Positions 13,301-22,994 of a stretch of DNA of 64,000 nt are shown one piece after another. The stretch's first letter is position 1. Every line of letters begins with the position of its first letter. The translations under genes and the position numbers were made by a program. Below the pieces are notes generated by a model, which worked only from the letters and a program-made list of their open reading frames with translations, was not told where the DNA came from and searched no databases. Source of the DNA: Mytilus edulis (lineage: Eukaryota; Mollusca; Bivalvia; Mytilida; Mytilidae); assembly GCF_963676685.1 (NCBI RefSeq), contig NC_092344.1:98982749-99046748 (forward strand), written 5' to 3'.

Positions 13301-16300
13301 AAACAAAAGAAAGAAAATCAAGAATCTTCTAAAATTTTGGTATTTGACCTTTCATGAGCTATTAAGTCTTATATGAAAAAATAAATGGGTGTTATGGGGC
13401 AAAATATTTTACATTGTATTGTATGGAAAAACACCAAGGAGTCCGAACATTTGACACAAATTCCAAAACCTCACCTAAGTACATCGTTAAAAGTATTTTA
13501 TTTCCATCCTTTGTTTGATGATCTTATATATGTATCAAACATGAGAGTTTAGTGTAGTATATATTGATTTTTTATAATATTCATATTTGATTACAAATAA
13601 AAATGTATATATCTTGTTATTTGACAGATAGATAATCTGGTGAAACATTTGAATTCACTTGAAAGTAAAGATGATTTAAAGATGCAATTAAGGATGTTCG
13701 CTACTCTGTTAAATAATAACAAGCTTTTTAAAAGACTGTTATGAATTGATAGTATATAAATAAAGAAACTAAAGAAGTAGAAAAAAATGTAGGGTCCGTG
13801 TGCTCATTTTCGAGATATAAGCCATTGAAAAATTGGCGGGAAATAATTCTCTCTAGATTTTTCATACATTTAACATTGGCACCTTAATTGTTTCAAAAAC
13901 TATGAAAAAATAACAAGAATTTCATAAAATTTTGAATTATGGCTTTTTTAACTTTATTTAATAAAATTATGAAAAAAAGTAGGGGTTGGTGGGCAAATTT
14001 TTTTAATGACAATACATGGATAAAACCAGAGGATTCTGAAAATCTGGCAAAATATTAAAAAATGGAAGAGCAAACATCCTTAAAGTCACTTTTTTAAAGT
14101 TAAGAGAATAAAATAAATTGACAATTGGTTCATGGCAACAACAGTTATATTATATAGTTTTAATAACACAATGAGGTCAAAAAGAAAGTTATAATAAAAT
14201 TATTTTTATGCTGGATTATAAAGGATAATTAAAATTATTTATAATGAAAAAAAAGAAAAGCAAGCTAAAAAAAAGATTCATGTAAAAAAAAAAAGAAGAT
14301 ATCAATGACTGAATTTAAAATTATATTTAAGGATGTCAATGTGGTAGGGACTCAAACAATTTCTTGTTTTATTTTTTTCAGCCAATGATACCTGCCCATG
14401 TGATTCTACCTTCTTTATGTGAAGTTGATATATTTAGGTAACTAGATATAAGAAGATGTGGTATGAGTGCAAATGAGACAACTCTTCATTCAAGTCACAA
14501 TTTGTTATAGTATTATTCTTATATAAACAATTGAAAATTTTCAAAGTACAATGTATTGTAGGTATTGGTTCCCAAAACTGTTCACAAAAACATTGTGATT
14601 GGTTTACAATGTAGATACCATGGTGTAAAGCTATTTTCAATATGGTGTACAAGCAATGAATGTAATTAGCCACAGGTTCCGAAAAATGCAAATAGTGAAA
14701 AGCCATGTTTATAATTGAAATGTTTATTTCGGGCAAATAAAATTTGAATTAGACAGAAAAATATCTGGTGCTTTCTGACTAACCCTAAGTTTGATGGATA
14801 AACCAAAAGTATTTTATTATTTTTGCCGAAATTTATTAAATAATATTTTATGTCCTTAAGAGTTATATTGTGGTACCTTTTTTAACTGACTTACCTAGTC
14901 CAATTGTTAAAAAATAAGGGGTATATTTTTATGAAGAGTATAAAATTCTTTTCTGTATCAAATGATTGATTGTTACTTGTTTATTCAGAATGATGTATAT
15001 TAAAGATAACAAGTATCTCAAAACAACACAAATTATTGGAAATTATTTGGAATTGTTACTAAAGTTCGATTTATTTATATTTGCAGTGGCTTCCAGTCAA
15101 TTCTACCTCATATACAAATGATGTGGGAATTAGTACTAACAGGGGAGGTAAGTATGTTATTAATTCTAGAAGATACATTAAAATTCATTATTATTTATTT
15201 TTGTTTTTATTATATTCTCCTTTAAATGAAATGGGTTAATTTGAACATTACTTGGAACTATGTCATCCTTTTTGTAAAAAAGACGATATGTTATGATTGC
15301 CAATGAGACATCTATCCACCAAAGGTCAAGGACAAGGATGTAAGCAGCTATAGGGGACTGTATGTACAACAATATGCAAAATACAAACTGTATACACTTT
15401 ATATAATTATTTGATAAATTCCATTAACTACTGCATTAACTAAGTTAAAACTCTGCCTCTTTATTAATATATATATATATAATATAGAATTAATATTTTT
15501 TTAACCTGTAAAACTTAACCTTTGATTTTGATTAAGTTTAGGAAATTTGACTTCTTCTATTTTGTTATCTATTCATATTTATAAATAATGAAACATTATT
15601 ATACCATTATGCAAGTGAACAGATAATGACAACTTTATATTTGTTTACAGCCTTTAGTAGCGATGGCTGCCTCACCATCAGTTACGTCTTCGACAGTTCA
15701 AGCACTTATTAGGTAAGGTTAACAAGTAAATTATATTTACTGTGATAAATTCTCTCTAGTGTGCTATTTCTGCACATTTTTGTTAAAAGAAACAGGGTTG
15801 CATTTTTTGGGGGAAAAGTGTAATTCAAGCCTAATTTGTTTTAGGGGAGGGTGTAGTTCCAGCCTAATTTGAACCTATTTTAAAGATACGTTTTTACAAA
15901 GTTTAGGAAAGAAAATTTCTAAGCCAAGGTAATCCCTGTACAAAATAGCATATATAGTAACAATTCTTAACTTGAAAGTCCCATCTAATTTGGTGCATAA
16001 TGAGTTTTAACTGATGCTGAGTTATTAGTTACCCAACATAATCATTATGTAAATATTTTTTTCATTTTTAGTCTTATTAGTCCACTGAAATATTGTTCTG
16101 ATTACCGACCATACTTCACAATTCATGACAGCGAATTTAAAGAGTATACAACGAAAACACAAGCACCGTAAGTTTGAAAAGTTTTTGTATTTTGAAATGA
16201 ATTGGTTATAATATCAATAAATTATATCAAATAGAATAAAATTTGGAGTATTTGTTAATGTGAAAATTCTTTAATAGTGTCGTGTCAAGTATTCTGGAGC

Positions 16301-19300
16301 CATTCATTGTCTATTATATTGACACTACATTTGAATTGATATTTTTAAATCAAAGTTTTGTTTTAATTGCCATTATAATTGCTTTCCTTGAAATTATTTG
16401 ATTATACATATACTATGAAAGCACTTCGTTTGTCATGTTTGTATAAAATTTATTGTGATATGTTTATCTTCATTTTTTTCAGACCATCAGTCATATTAGG
16501 AGTCACAAATCCATTTTTTGCCAAAACCTTACAGCACTGGCCACATATCATCAGAATTGGTGAAATGATGACTCAAAGTAAGGATTCAAAGTTTTTTGTG
16601 TGGGATAGAAAATGTATGTGATGTGTGTTTAGAAGGAATGACATGTGAAAAAGGAATAGAAACATTTCTTACCTTATGCACAGTTAATGTGAAAGTTTTA
16701 CCTCTGAAAAAATATTTTATCATGAATCGAACAGAAATTCAGCAAAACAGTCAAACAAACAGTCTTAACAAGTTGTTAATGAATACAGTAGATACCTCAT
16801 AAAATATGTTTATAAGACAAGTTGAGAATGAGAAAAAGTATTAGGAAACAACTAACAGTTAAAGAGGAGGTTTTATTGAGTTAGAATTTTGTATTTGTTG
16901 ATCTTCAGCTAAAGATGTAAAATCTATTTTTGCCTTTTATTGCAGCACCAAAAGGCTTTAATAAATTGAAAAAAGCAAGTAGTTTGAAGACATTAGATTC
17001 TAAACCAGGTAATTAATGAGGAAGTTAGTTTTGAGAACCTATGTAACTTTTGATGTATAGCTCAATATAATTATTGTCTCAGAATTTCAAATATTGAGTA
17101 TCAAACATGTTTATAATGAGAACATATAACAGGATTGTTCTATTAATTTTGATGTCCTGAGGGCTATAAGGTGCCAAAGCAAAAAAATAAAATAGCCTTT
17201 CAAGACGTCATAATTATTTGGAATAATAACATGAAAAAAGTCCAGATCCCCACTTGGGTCAAACAAGACTTTAACATACACAGCCTACTCTCTAAAACAC
17301 TTATCACCTAAGAATTATAATAGTGAATCTATGCAGGATTGACTAACTCACTGACGAATGTGAGCTCATGGGTTGACTATCTCACTGAACAAAGTCAGCT
17401 CATGGATTGACTATCTCACTGAAGAAAGTCAGCTCATGGATTGACTATCTCACTGAAGAAAGTCAGCTCATGGGTTCAAGATATTGCTAAGACTTTTACT
17501 TTACAGTTTCCTGCTGTGTAAATGTCAATATTACAACTAGAGATAAAGGTTCCATCTTTTACTATAATTTACTCTTAATCACTTTGCTTTCCAGTAAGTA
17601 AATATTTTTATTTCAGGTGTTTATACAAGGTATAAACCATTTTTGAATAAAGACAAAGCAATATTAAAGAGATTGATTAAGGTAAGAACATGTATATATA
17701 TATATGTATTTTTTATGGCCCTGCAACGAAGTTGTAGGTGCCATATAGTTTTACTCTTGTTCGTAATTCCGAAATTCCGTAATTTTGAAATTCCGTCATT
17801 CTGCAACAAACCATTATACAAAGTTTTTTTCTAAACGCCTTCAGACATTGGGCTGATTTTTGGTATGTGTGTTAACCATGATGAGATACAGATCAAGTTT
17901 AAGTTTCGTTCCGCTCTGCTAATTTTACCGAAATTACTGGCTTTGGACTTTGATAAATTGTTGAAAATCACAGGTATGCAGATTTTGAGCTGATTTTTGA
18001 TATGTAAGACTACCATCATGTTTGTGTCCACATGTGTTATAGAAATTGCAGATTTTTCAACATTTTGAGACGTGGCCATTCATGTCGCTTTGACACATCT
18101 AGTTTTAACTTAAATAAACTTTAAAAAGAAAATACATCTAAATATTTAAATATATCTAGTCTCTACCAAGAAATGAGCTGCGTCAGATTGAAATTGGCCT
18201 TATGCAAATGAATATCAATACATCTGTTTACTTATTTTGGGTTGACGAAAATCTATATGCAAAGTATGTAAGTGTTTGAAAATTGGTTTATCATTCATTT
18301 CATTAATAGATATTCCAAAATCTTATCAATATACATGTACTTGCATAAGGTGGATTCCATTTGATGCATTTGATGCACTTATTTAAAGTGAAATTGGAAA
18401 TGCACCAACATAGTAAAATACCAAATAGTGATACAAACATTATTTTGATGTATTTTATACCTAAGAGAGCGTTTTTAAGGAAACAATGATACACTAATGT
18501 CTCATCTTCACGTAAGAACGCATTATTTTACCTGATTCATTATTCTTGTAAAATTATTTATCTCATAATACCATCCCCAACAAAAAGTGGTAATTCAGGC
18601 TAGAATTTTCTAAAAGTGATATTTGTTTTTGGAAAACTAAGACTCTTAAGGGTGTTTCCTTGCTGGAACATGGTAGCATTATGGTACTTGGCATATTGGT
18701 TCATACCAAATTTTTTGCCCATAAACTCCAATTAAAAGTTAAATAAAAAAAACTATTATATATCCTCAAAATAAATTATTTGATTGAAAATGTTGCATAG
18801 AATATTAGATTTTACTTTAATATTTTTCAGGGTATACAGACAAAGAGACCTGTTGAAGCACAGAATGCTATATTACGCAGATATTTCTTAGAAATTACAC
18901 AAAGTTTTATTATACCGTTGGTGAGATTTGATCACATTCATAACTGGACCAATGTTCAAAAACCTACTTCTCATTTATTGACTTGTGTTAGAGGGTTATT
19001 CTACATTTTATTGCTTTGTCTTAGAAATCATCAACATATACTGTAGGTGCATTATGTGGTCGAAAGTTGTTTTTGAACAACAAAATTTTGTGAAACATTC
19101 ATGAAATTTTACATAGCTTGGACAGGAACTTCTTTGGGATCAAGAGATAGCATTCAGAGCAAATTATTTTTTTATGCCAGGTTGCCAGTCAAAGAGCCAT
19201 TACCCTAGACCATCCGGCTTTAACTTAAGTTTGCCTCATCAATATGTTATACACATGCTTGTTACCATTTAACATCAACTGTACACCATGGATACATTCA

Positions 19301-22300
19301 TTGTTCCTTATTTAACTGATAATGGAATCATGTTTTTGCACTTACATTTCGAAACAGTCAATTAAGAAACAAAACTTTTTTTTTTTCCTTCTTCATTTTG
19401 TTGTATTTAAGTTATAAATGGACTTTTTATTGCACTATGGCAATTATTAACCCTTTTACACTGACAACAGCAGTCACACAAATTATTTTATTCATTTGCT
19501 TATCTTGTTAAAAGTTTTTTAGAAGTTACATTTTTTGGTTAACTCTATTAAAGTTTATGGTTCATGAGTTACCATTTATTTTTAAGATACATGTAATTTT
19601 ACTTTCAGGAACGTTACATGGCAAGTTTGATGCCTTTGCAGAGAAATATATCTCCACATAAAGTAAGAAATTCTTTTAGATCTAAGCAAATATCCTATAT
19701 TACTCTTGAATAAAATATGTGAGAGAAAATTTGTAATTAAGTGTTTATGTCATCAGAAGTATTTTGTGTTGTTGGGTTTACAATGATATATAACTCACAC
19801 ACCCTTATATAGGGATATTAATGGTAAACTTTTGTATTATTATTATCACTAAAACACACCCACGAAATCGCAGGTATTTAGAGCTTGGTTGAAAGTATGT
19901 AAACTGTTGTAGGGAGAAGATTTCATGTCTGGAAAATTTCAGAAAAGGTATCAAAATTCATAGGTATTTGAAAACAGTTTAAGCCCTCTTCCTTGCTTCC
20001 AAAGTCTGTTTTCTCGTTTCTGTATACTATGCACATACATATTCTATAATTAAAGTGTATTTGTTATTTACTATTAAATTCAAGTTTCTTCTCCTAGGCG
20101 ATCACTGCTTTCTTAGGGACAACATCAAAAGTTCAATGAAGGATAAATGGGAAAAATTGATTGACCAATATGGATATATGTAAAAATCAATGTCGGATAA
20201 ACAAAAATTTCTTTTATCCTACATTGATCTTTTGATGTCGTCCCTTATATATAGAGTCTATATCAAAGCGACTGATGATAATTATTGTCCTGTCCCAGAG
20301 TACTCTTATGAAATTTATGTGCAAGTTTAATCCGGGAGTCCTGTTTGACTTAAAAGCGAAACGCAGGCATTTTAAGCTTGGCTGAAAGTATGGTAACTAT
20401 TTTAGGATGATTTTTTGTAAAAGATTTTATGTCTGGAGAAGTTTAGTAATGATATCAAAAGTCATATAGGTACATGGAGACAGGACAATATTTTTAAGTC
20501 CTCTCTTTTTTTTCAAAGTTTGTTATTATTTTGTTTTCTGTTATATTTCATTATTTTTGCATTTCTGTATATAGTATATAGAAACGCAAAAATAATGGGA
20601 TATAACAGAAAACAAAATAATAGTATTACTATGAACATACGTTTCTATATTATAAATATTAAAGTGTATTTAATTTTCTATTAACTATTAAAGTTCTTCT
20701 CCATGGGGATCACTGCTCTATTATATAGACAGTCTCTATATATTATAGTATTATAGTAATCATAGTATACATGCAGATAAACGCTAAAATAATTGTCCTG
20801 TCCCCGTCCAAGTACTTATGAAAATTATGAACAAGTTTAAACAGAGTTATAATAGTAGTGATTCTTTCGATCTAAAAACCATGATATGGACAACGCCCTG
20901 ATTGCTTATTTATTTTTAATTTTTGTTATCTATCATACAATTGGTTCTCAATGTTAAAACCAGAGTCATATCTGACTTAACAGTTGGTTTGAATACGGAA
21001 TCAATATCCGGACGCCTTAATTTTCGTTTTCCCCCCAAAAATAACCCAAGCTGAATAGTCATTAGAATGGAATGGATGACAAATACAACTAAGCATGGTA
21101 TCTATAGGACACAGCGTTATGATGATTAATTTATTAGGGAAGAAGGCGAAGCGACACACAAAGTGAGGTCTTCTCGTTTAATAGTGTAGATTATAATATG
21201 AAAAATCATTAGTTTTCAGTTCAGCTTTGTATTGAATCTTTTTGAGTGAAACTGATAAATATTTATATACAGGTACTTATCAAAGCCTCATGTATTTTAT
21301 ACCAGACATTTAGAAAACTTTTCATATCCTTTGAGAACTGGTAATTGTATTTTTTTCAGAGTCCTCCAGTTTTAAGACCATTTGATATAGAAGAATTCTT
21401 AAAAACAGTAGAACATTCTGGTCCACAGCTGACATCAGGAATCAAGGGAGATTGGCAGGGACTGTATCAAAGATTTTTTAGAAGTAGTAATTTTGAAGGA
21501 TGGTACAAGTTCAGACAGCATGAAGTCAACCAAAAATTACAAGTGCTGCATTTAGAGGCTATTTGTGAAGCTGTAAGTAAACAAAATACAAGTGATTTAT
21601 AAAGATAAAATAGAGAATGGAAATGGGGAATGTGTCAAAAAGTAACAACCCGACCAAAGAGCAGACAACAAGAACCTTTTTTAAATGAAAAAAAAACACA
21701 AAAACAAAAGATTATGTATAGCCTGTCTGTGAAGCTGTGTGTTAAAAATAACAAGTGGTTAGTTTCCAGGCTATTTTTAAAAGCTGTAGGTGAAAATTTC
21801 AAGTGCATCATTTAGAGGTTATTTGTGAAGCTGTCAATTTAATATAGTGAACGTTTTGACTTCACCACTAGGGGTTTATAGGAACTGTTTGTATGTTTAA
21901 TCAGCATATCAACATTTATTTACTTCAATGAATTATGTTGATATAGGCCGGCCATAATCTTGCCGCTACAATTATGTGGAGTTATCTGGAATAGCTATAC
22001 ATTGTATACCCATAATGGAACGACGAACAGGCAGGGGTAAAACATTACAATATGCCCCAAACTTTCAGTTGTTGGGACATACAAAAAAGGTCATTACTTA
22101 TGATAAAAGTTTTTTATTGTAGAATTTGTTGGATTGGATACAAGACAAACAGGAAGTAGAAATTGTAGATCTGATCCTGAGAATTCGTGAAAAATTGGTA
22201 AATATCATAGTCTGCTTCAGTTTGAAAATCACCTGTCACTGTATTTCATAAATGTCTTAAGGAGGTTAGCTACTCAGTTTCAAAATAACAAGCTTTTCAT

Positions 22301-22994
22301 AACAGTAGTATATATTGATAGGGAATAAATAAAGGAACCAAAAAAGCCCCAAAAATATATAGGTCAATGTGCTTGTTTTCAAGATATTAGCCATTGAAAT
22401 ATTTGCGGGAAAATGTTCTCTCTAGATTTTTCATAGTTTTATCATTGACAAGTTTAAGTACTCAAAAACTATTAAAAAAAACAAAGATTTTATAAGACTT
22501 TTACAGATGGCTCATTTTAATACATGCAAGAGATTTATAAAAAGAAACATGGGGGGGGGGGGGGGGGTCAATGGGCAAAAACTTTTAAGGGATTCAAATG
22601 GATAAAACCAGAGGATTCTGAGAATCTGACAAAAATCCAAAAGCATGACAAGCAAACATCCTTATCTAAAGAAAAGATTATTATCTAAAGAAAAGATTAT
22701 TATCTAAAGAAAAGATTATTTTGTTTAGAAGTTTAGTTAAGGTAAGTCAGTAACTGGCATACTAAATATGCAGTAATGGTTTTGCTTCAAACTTATTGAT
22801 CTTTGTACAGATAATAAATCAACAATATGACATTACAAAGAATTACAATAATAAAGACTATTTTTATTTTTCAGACATTTGCTACAAACAACAACTTAGT
22901 TGTAAATATGGAAAATGTAAACAAACTTCAGAAACATTTACAAGGCATTATATCATCCCTGCCTGAAGATCTCCAGTCTGTGCTCAAAAGCTGA
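1350..22994 (+). CDS. DENND6: DENN domain-containing protein 6 (DENND6), 20 coding exons, complete
   Basis: Exons: 1350-1505, 7650-7688, 8541-8583, 9269-9378, 10235-10315, 10801-10906, 12080-12159, 12967-13032, 14382-14437, 15087-15147, 15651-15712, 16072-16167, 16483-16577, 16946-17008, 17617-17681, 18831-18920, 19609-19662, 21360-21572, 22123-22197, 22875-22994. They sum to 1731 nt (576 aa), all have GT/AG borders and phases agree throughout. Vertebrate DENND6A/B are of similar length (about 585-608 aa). Recognisable blocks: WDRF near residue 29, L-E-L-G-Q at 45-49, S-F-P-D-S-N-S-G at 73-80, G-D-T-Q-F at 83-87, [10 protein letters not shown] and [20 protein letters not shown] around 300-345, L-D-S-K-P-G near 367-372, and L-P-E-D-L-Q near the C-terminus. 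The start is the first ATG after an in-frame TGA at 1305 and has a purine at -3 with G at +4. DENND6A is known as a Rab14 exchange factor in endosomal recycling; that role is assumed by family. A vertebrate A/B assignment is not possible. Introns are repeat-rich; exons 4 and 6 have alternative acceptors. Confidence 0.95.
1815..3345 (-). mobile_element. 5'-truncated, decayed non-LTR retrotransposon (reverse transcriptase part)
   Basis: Read on the - strand, 3274-2951 encodes typical LINE reverse-transcriptase motifs: [11 protein letters not shown], then V-P-Q-G-S-I-L-G-P. The frame then shifts by one base near 2970 and continues into a Y-A-D-D catalytic motif near 2905-2915. Downstream segments (2801-2580 and 2361-1840) hold the thumb-like region and a C-terminal W-K-G-N-D-C-K pattern like the W-x-G-x-x-C tails of the CR1/L2/Jockey group. 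A stop and at least one frameshift show it is dead. The 3' end, near 1815, is an A/T-rich tetranucleotide stretch. It sits in DENND6 intron 1 antisense to the gene. Clade assignment is tentative. Confidence 0.85.
3507..3722. repeat. Three tandem copies of a 72-bp unit
   Basis: Units start at 3507, 3579 and 3651 and look identical. As 72 is divisible by three, the array is open in one + frame (81 codons from 3480), but the frame is only repetition and has no sign of being a gene. The identity of the copies implies recent duplication or strong homogenisation. Confidence 0.9.
3757..4036 (+). repeat. Dispersed bivalve repeat with CCGT/CTGT-rich segment, copy 1
   Basis: Begins near TTTTTATGCCCCACCTACGA and ends near GAGGACACATTCTTGTTTTT. 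It contains a run of short GTCC/GTCTG-type repeats followed by a conserved AT-rich body. Further copies lie at 12570-12825 (same strand) and 50718-51045 (opposite strand). I recognise the family as abundant in bivalve sequence. It has no coding capacity. Confidence 0.75.
4276..4475. repeat. Foldback (palindromic MITE-like) element
   Basis: Left and right arms of about 90-100 bp are imperfect inverted repeats. The outer part reads ATTGAATGCTTCTTTTTGTAA on the left, with its reverse complement near 4449-4467. The centre is a tight GAAGCGC-CTCC-GCGCTTC palindrome around 4383-4400. The left arm contains an internal ~34-bp direct duplication (4325-4356 and 4359-4390) absent from the right arm. Confidence 0.8.
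4694..6005. mobile_element. TTA-flanked DNA transposon remnant (PIF/Harbinger-like)
   Basis: The ends are inverted repeats of about 30 bp starting GGCCACACCAATTT, with GGTGTGGCC at the right end. They are flanked by TTA on both sides (4691-4693 and 6006-6008), the target duplication typical of PIF/Harbinger elements. The 1.3-kb interior has no transposase frame. An 83-codon frame at 4822-5073 (+) follows an AG acceptor-like tract but matches nothing I know. A piece of another mussel repeat (ATGAGACA family, antisense) lies near 5700-5740. Confidence 0.75.
6395..7605. mobile_element. Hairpin-ended dispersed element
   Basis: The left end is a hairpin, GGTCTTTCCAC-loop-GTGGAAAGACC (about 6400-6428), followed by a T-rich tract. 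The right end repeats GGAAAGACC and then forms a second hairpin, CAATTGTTC-TCC-GAACAATTG (about 7580-7602). The interior contains recurrent 'ggtcaaggtca' and 'ccttatttga' type phrases and no coding frame. The organisation, with hairpins at the ends and no clear target duplication, would fit a non-autonomous element of uncertain class. Confidence 0.6.
8601..8680 (+). repeat. Fragment of the 'ATGAGACA' mussel repeat family
   Basis: Contains the phrase GATGTGGTATGATAACCAATGAGACAAC-like core typical of the family, in shortened and diverged form. Longer members are at 9535-9890, 47172-47418 and 47645-48110; other fragments are at 14445-14515, 15285-15385, 30090-30170 and 35785-35950. Confidence 0.6.
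9242..9268 (+). other. Optional 27-nt extension of DENND6 exon 4
   Basis: A second acceptor (ATTTTCAG, ending 9241) lies exactly 27 nt upstream of the acceptor chosen for exon 4 (ATTTTAG, ending 9268). Both keep phase. Use of the upstream site would add nine residues (D-L-D-F-A-A-S-I-L) between S-N-S and G-C-M-G. The downstream site gives the vertebrate-like join [11 protein letters not shown] and is preferred. Confidence 0.55.
9535..9890 (+). repeat. 'ATGAGACA' mussel repeat, long copy
   Basis: Starts GAGAAGATGTGGCGTGAGTG and continues through AATGAGACAACTCTCCATCC and TATAAAGGGCCCCAAAAATT to an AACATCAAAAATT tail. The same order of blocks appears at 47172-47418 and 47645-48110. No coding frame. 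It lies in DENND6 intron 4. The family is ubiquitous in Mytilus as far as I recall; its class (SINE or MITE) is not clear from the sequence. Confidence 0.75.
10694..10800 (+). repeat. 84-bp tandem duplication of the exon 6 acceptor and first half of exon 6
   Basis: The segment from TCCATATTCC through TTTTACAG and the first ~55 bases of exon 6 is present twice, 84 bp apart (acceptors ending 10716 and 10800). The upstream copy is open, differs at a few bases and is in phase with the downstream one. Using the first acceptor would therefore add 28 residues that nearly repeat the exon 6 start ([12 protein letters not shown]). Confidence 0.85.
10872..11480 (+). repeat. Minisatellite of 13 units made from the exon 6/intron 6 boundary
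   Basis: The 46-bp unit consists of the last 36 bases of DENND6 exon 6 plus the first 10 bases of the intron, so every unit carries the 5' splice site GCAG|GTAAAT. Those sites begin at 10903, 10951, 10997, 11043, 11091, 11137, 11183, 11231, 11277, 11323, 11369, 11415 and 11461. Spacing is 48-46-46 three times and then 46. The 48-bp units have an extra GA (GGTGAGAACC) and some 46-bp units have an AAAACT variant, giving a 140-bp higher-order repeat at the left. The right four units are homogeneous. Reading past the first donor meets TGA within eight codons. Confidence 0.95.
12565..12825 (+). repeat. Dispersed bivalve repeat, copy 2 (DENND6 intron 7)
   Basis: A diverged copy of the element at 3757-4036. 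It shares TTCAGGTTAAAGTTTTTGGT, the GATCTTTTTAATTTTAA segment and the terminal GGACACATTCTTGTTT, in the same orientation. Confidence 0.7.
13083..13490. mobile_element. MITE with TTAAGGATGTACTTAGGTGA ends
   Basis: The 408-bp element starts TTAAGGATGTACTTAGGTGA and ends with the near-exact reverse complement, TCACCTAAGTACATCGTTAA. It has no coding frame. It lies in DENND6 intron 8, 200 bp from a second MITE with related termini. Confidence 0.85.
13688..14083. mobile_element. MITE with TTAAGGATGTTYGCT ends, copy 1
   Basis: Starts TTAAGGATGTTCGCTACTC and ends GAGCAAACATCCTTAA, an inverted repeat of about 16-19 bp. The interior phrase GATAAAACCAGAGGATTCTG recurs in the copy at 22257-22664, so both belong to one ~400-bp family. 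Confidence 0.85.
17341..17476. repeat. Four tandem copies of a 34-bp unit (DENND6 intron 14)
   Basis: Units start at 17341, 17375, 17409 and 17443 with consensus GACTATCTCACTGAAGAAAG followed by TCAGCTCATGGATT. The first copy is the most diverged and the middle two are almost identical. Confidence 0.9.
17708..18100 (+). repeat. Dispersed repeat beginning GGCCCTGCAACGAAGTTGTA
   Basis: This intron 15 segment has no long frame. It starts with a phrase I recognise as a common bivalve repeat, just after a short TA microsatellite (17694-17709). It ends near CATTCATGTCGCTTTGACACA. Confidence 0.5.
20116..20244. mobile_element. 129-bp TTA-flanked MITE
   Basis: Ends are inverted repeats GGGACAACATCAAAAG and CTTTTGATGTCGTCCC, flanked by TTA (20113-20115 and 20245-20247). 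The arms pair over roughly 40 bases (…GGATAAA…TTTATCC…). This is the target-site pattern of PIF/Harbinger-type MITEs. It interrupts copy A of the surrounding duplicated element, so it is the younger insertion. Confidence 0.8.
20519..20633. repeat. Long hairpin inside copy B of the intron 17 repeat
   Basis: TATTATTTTGTTTTCTGTTA at the left is mirrored by TAACAGAAAACAAAATAATA at the right. The arms are about 50 bases with few mismatches around a central TATATAGTATATA. Confidence 0.8.
21720..21840 (+). repeat. Degenerate duplicates of the 3' end of DENND6 exon 18
   Basis: The phrase CATTTAGAGGTTATTTGTGA-AGCTGT at 21806-21832 copies the exon 18 end (CATTTAGAGGCTATTTGTGA-AGCT|GTAAG, ending 21572), but the donor is lost (GTCAAT). 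Two weaker copies, TGTGAAGCTGTGTGTTAAAA and AAAGCTGTAGGTGAAAATTT, lie near 21728 and 21781. A fragment of the 'GGAATGTGTCAAA' mussel repeat lies between (about 21610-21690). Confidence 0.6.
22257..22664. mobile_element. MITE with TTAAGGA…TCCTTA ends, copy 2
   Basis: Same family as 13688-14083: left end TTAAGGAGGTTAGCTACTC, right end AGCAAACATCCTTA, with shared interior phrases. It contains a run of G about 17 long at 22551-22567. A 19-bp tandem (ATCTAAAGAAAAGATTATT, about three copies) abuts the right end at 22664-22722. Confidence 0.8.

Larger units (their letters stand above)
19855..20840 (+). repeat. Two tandem diverged copies of a ~480-bp element (DENND6 intron 17)
   Basis: Copy A begins near 19857 (ACCCACGAAATCGCAGGTAT) and copy B near 20350 (AAAAGCGAAACGCAGGCATT). 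Both continue through 'gcttggctgaaagta', 'gattttatgtctgga', 'aagtgtattt' and 'gatcactgct', and both end with a CTGTCC-rich phrase. Copy A is interrupted by a TTA-flanked MITE at 20116-20244. Copy B contains a palindrome at about 20520-20635. Confidence 0.75.

Noticed and set aside
13625-13690. Exon-like segment between DENND6 exons 8 and 9 after TTGACAG
   Set aside because: Exons 8 and 9 already join in phase at the point expected from vertebrate DENND6, and this piece has no donor.
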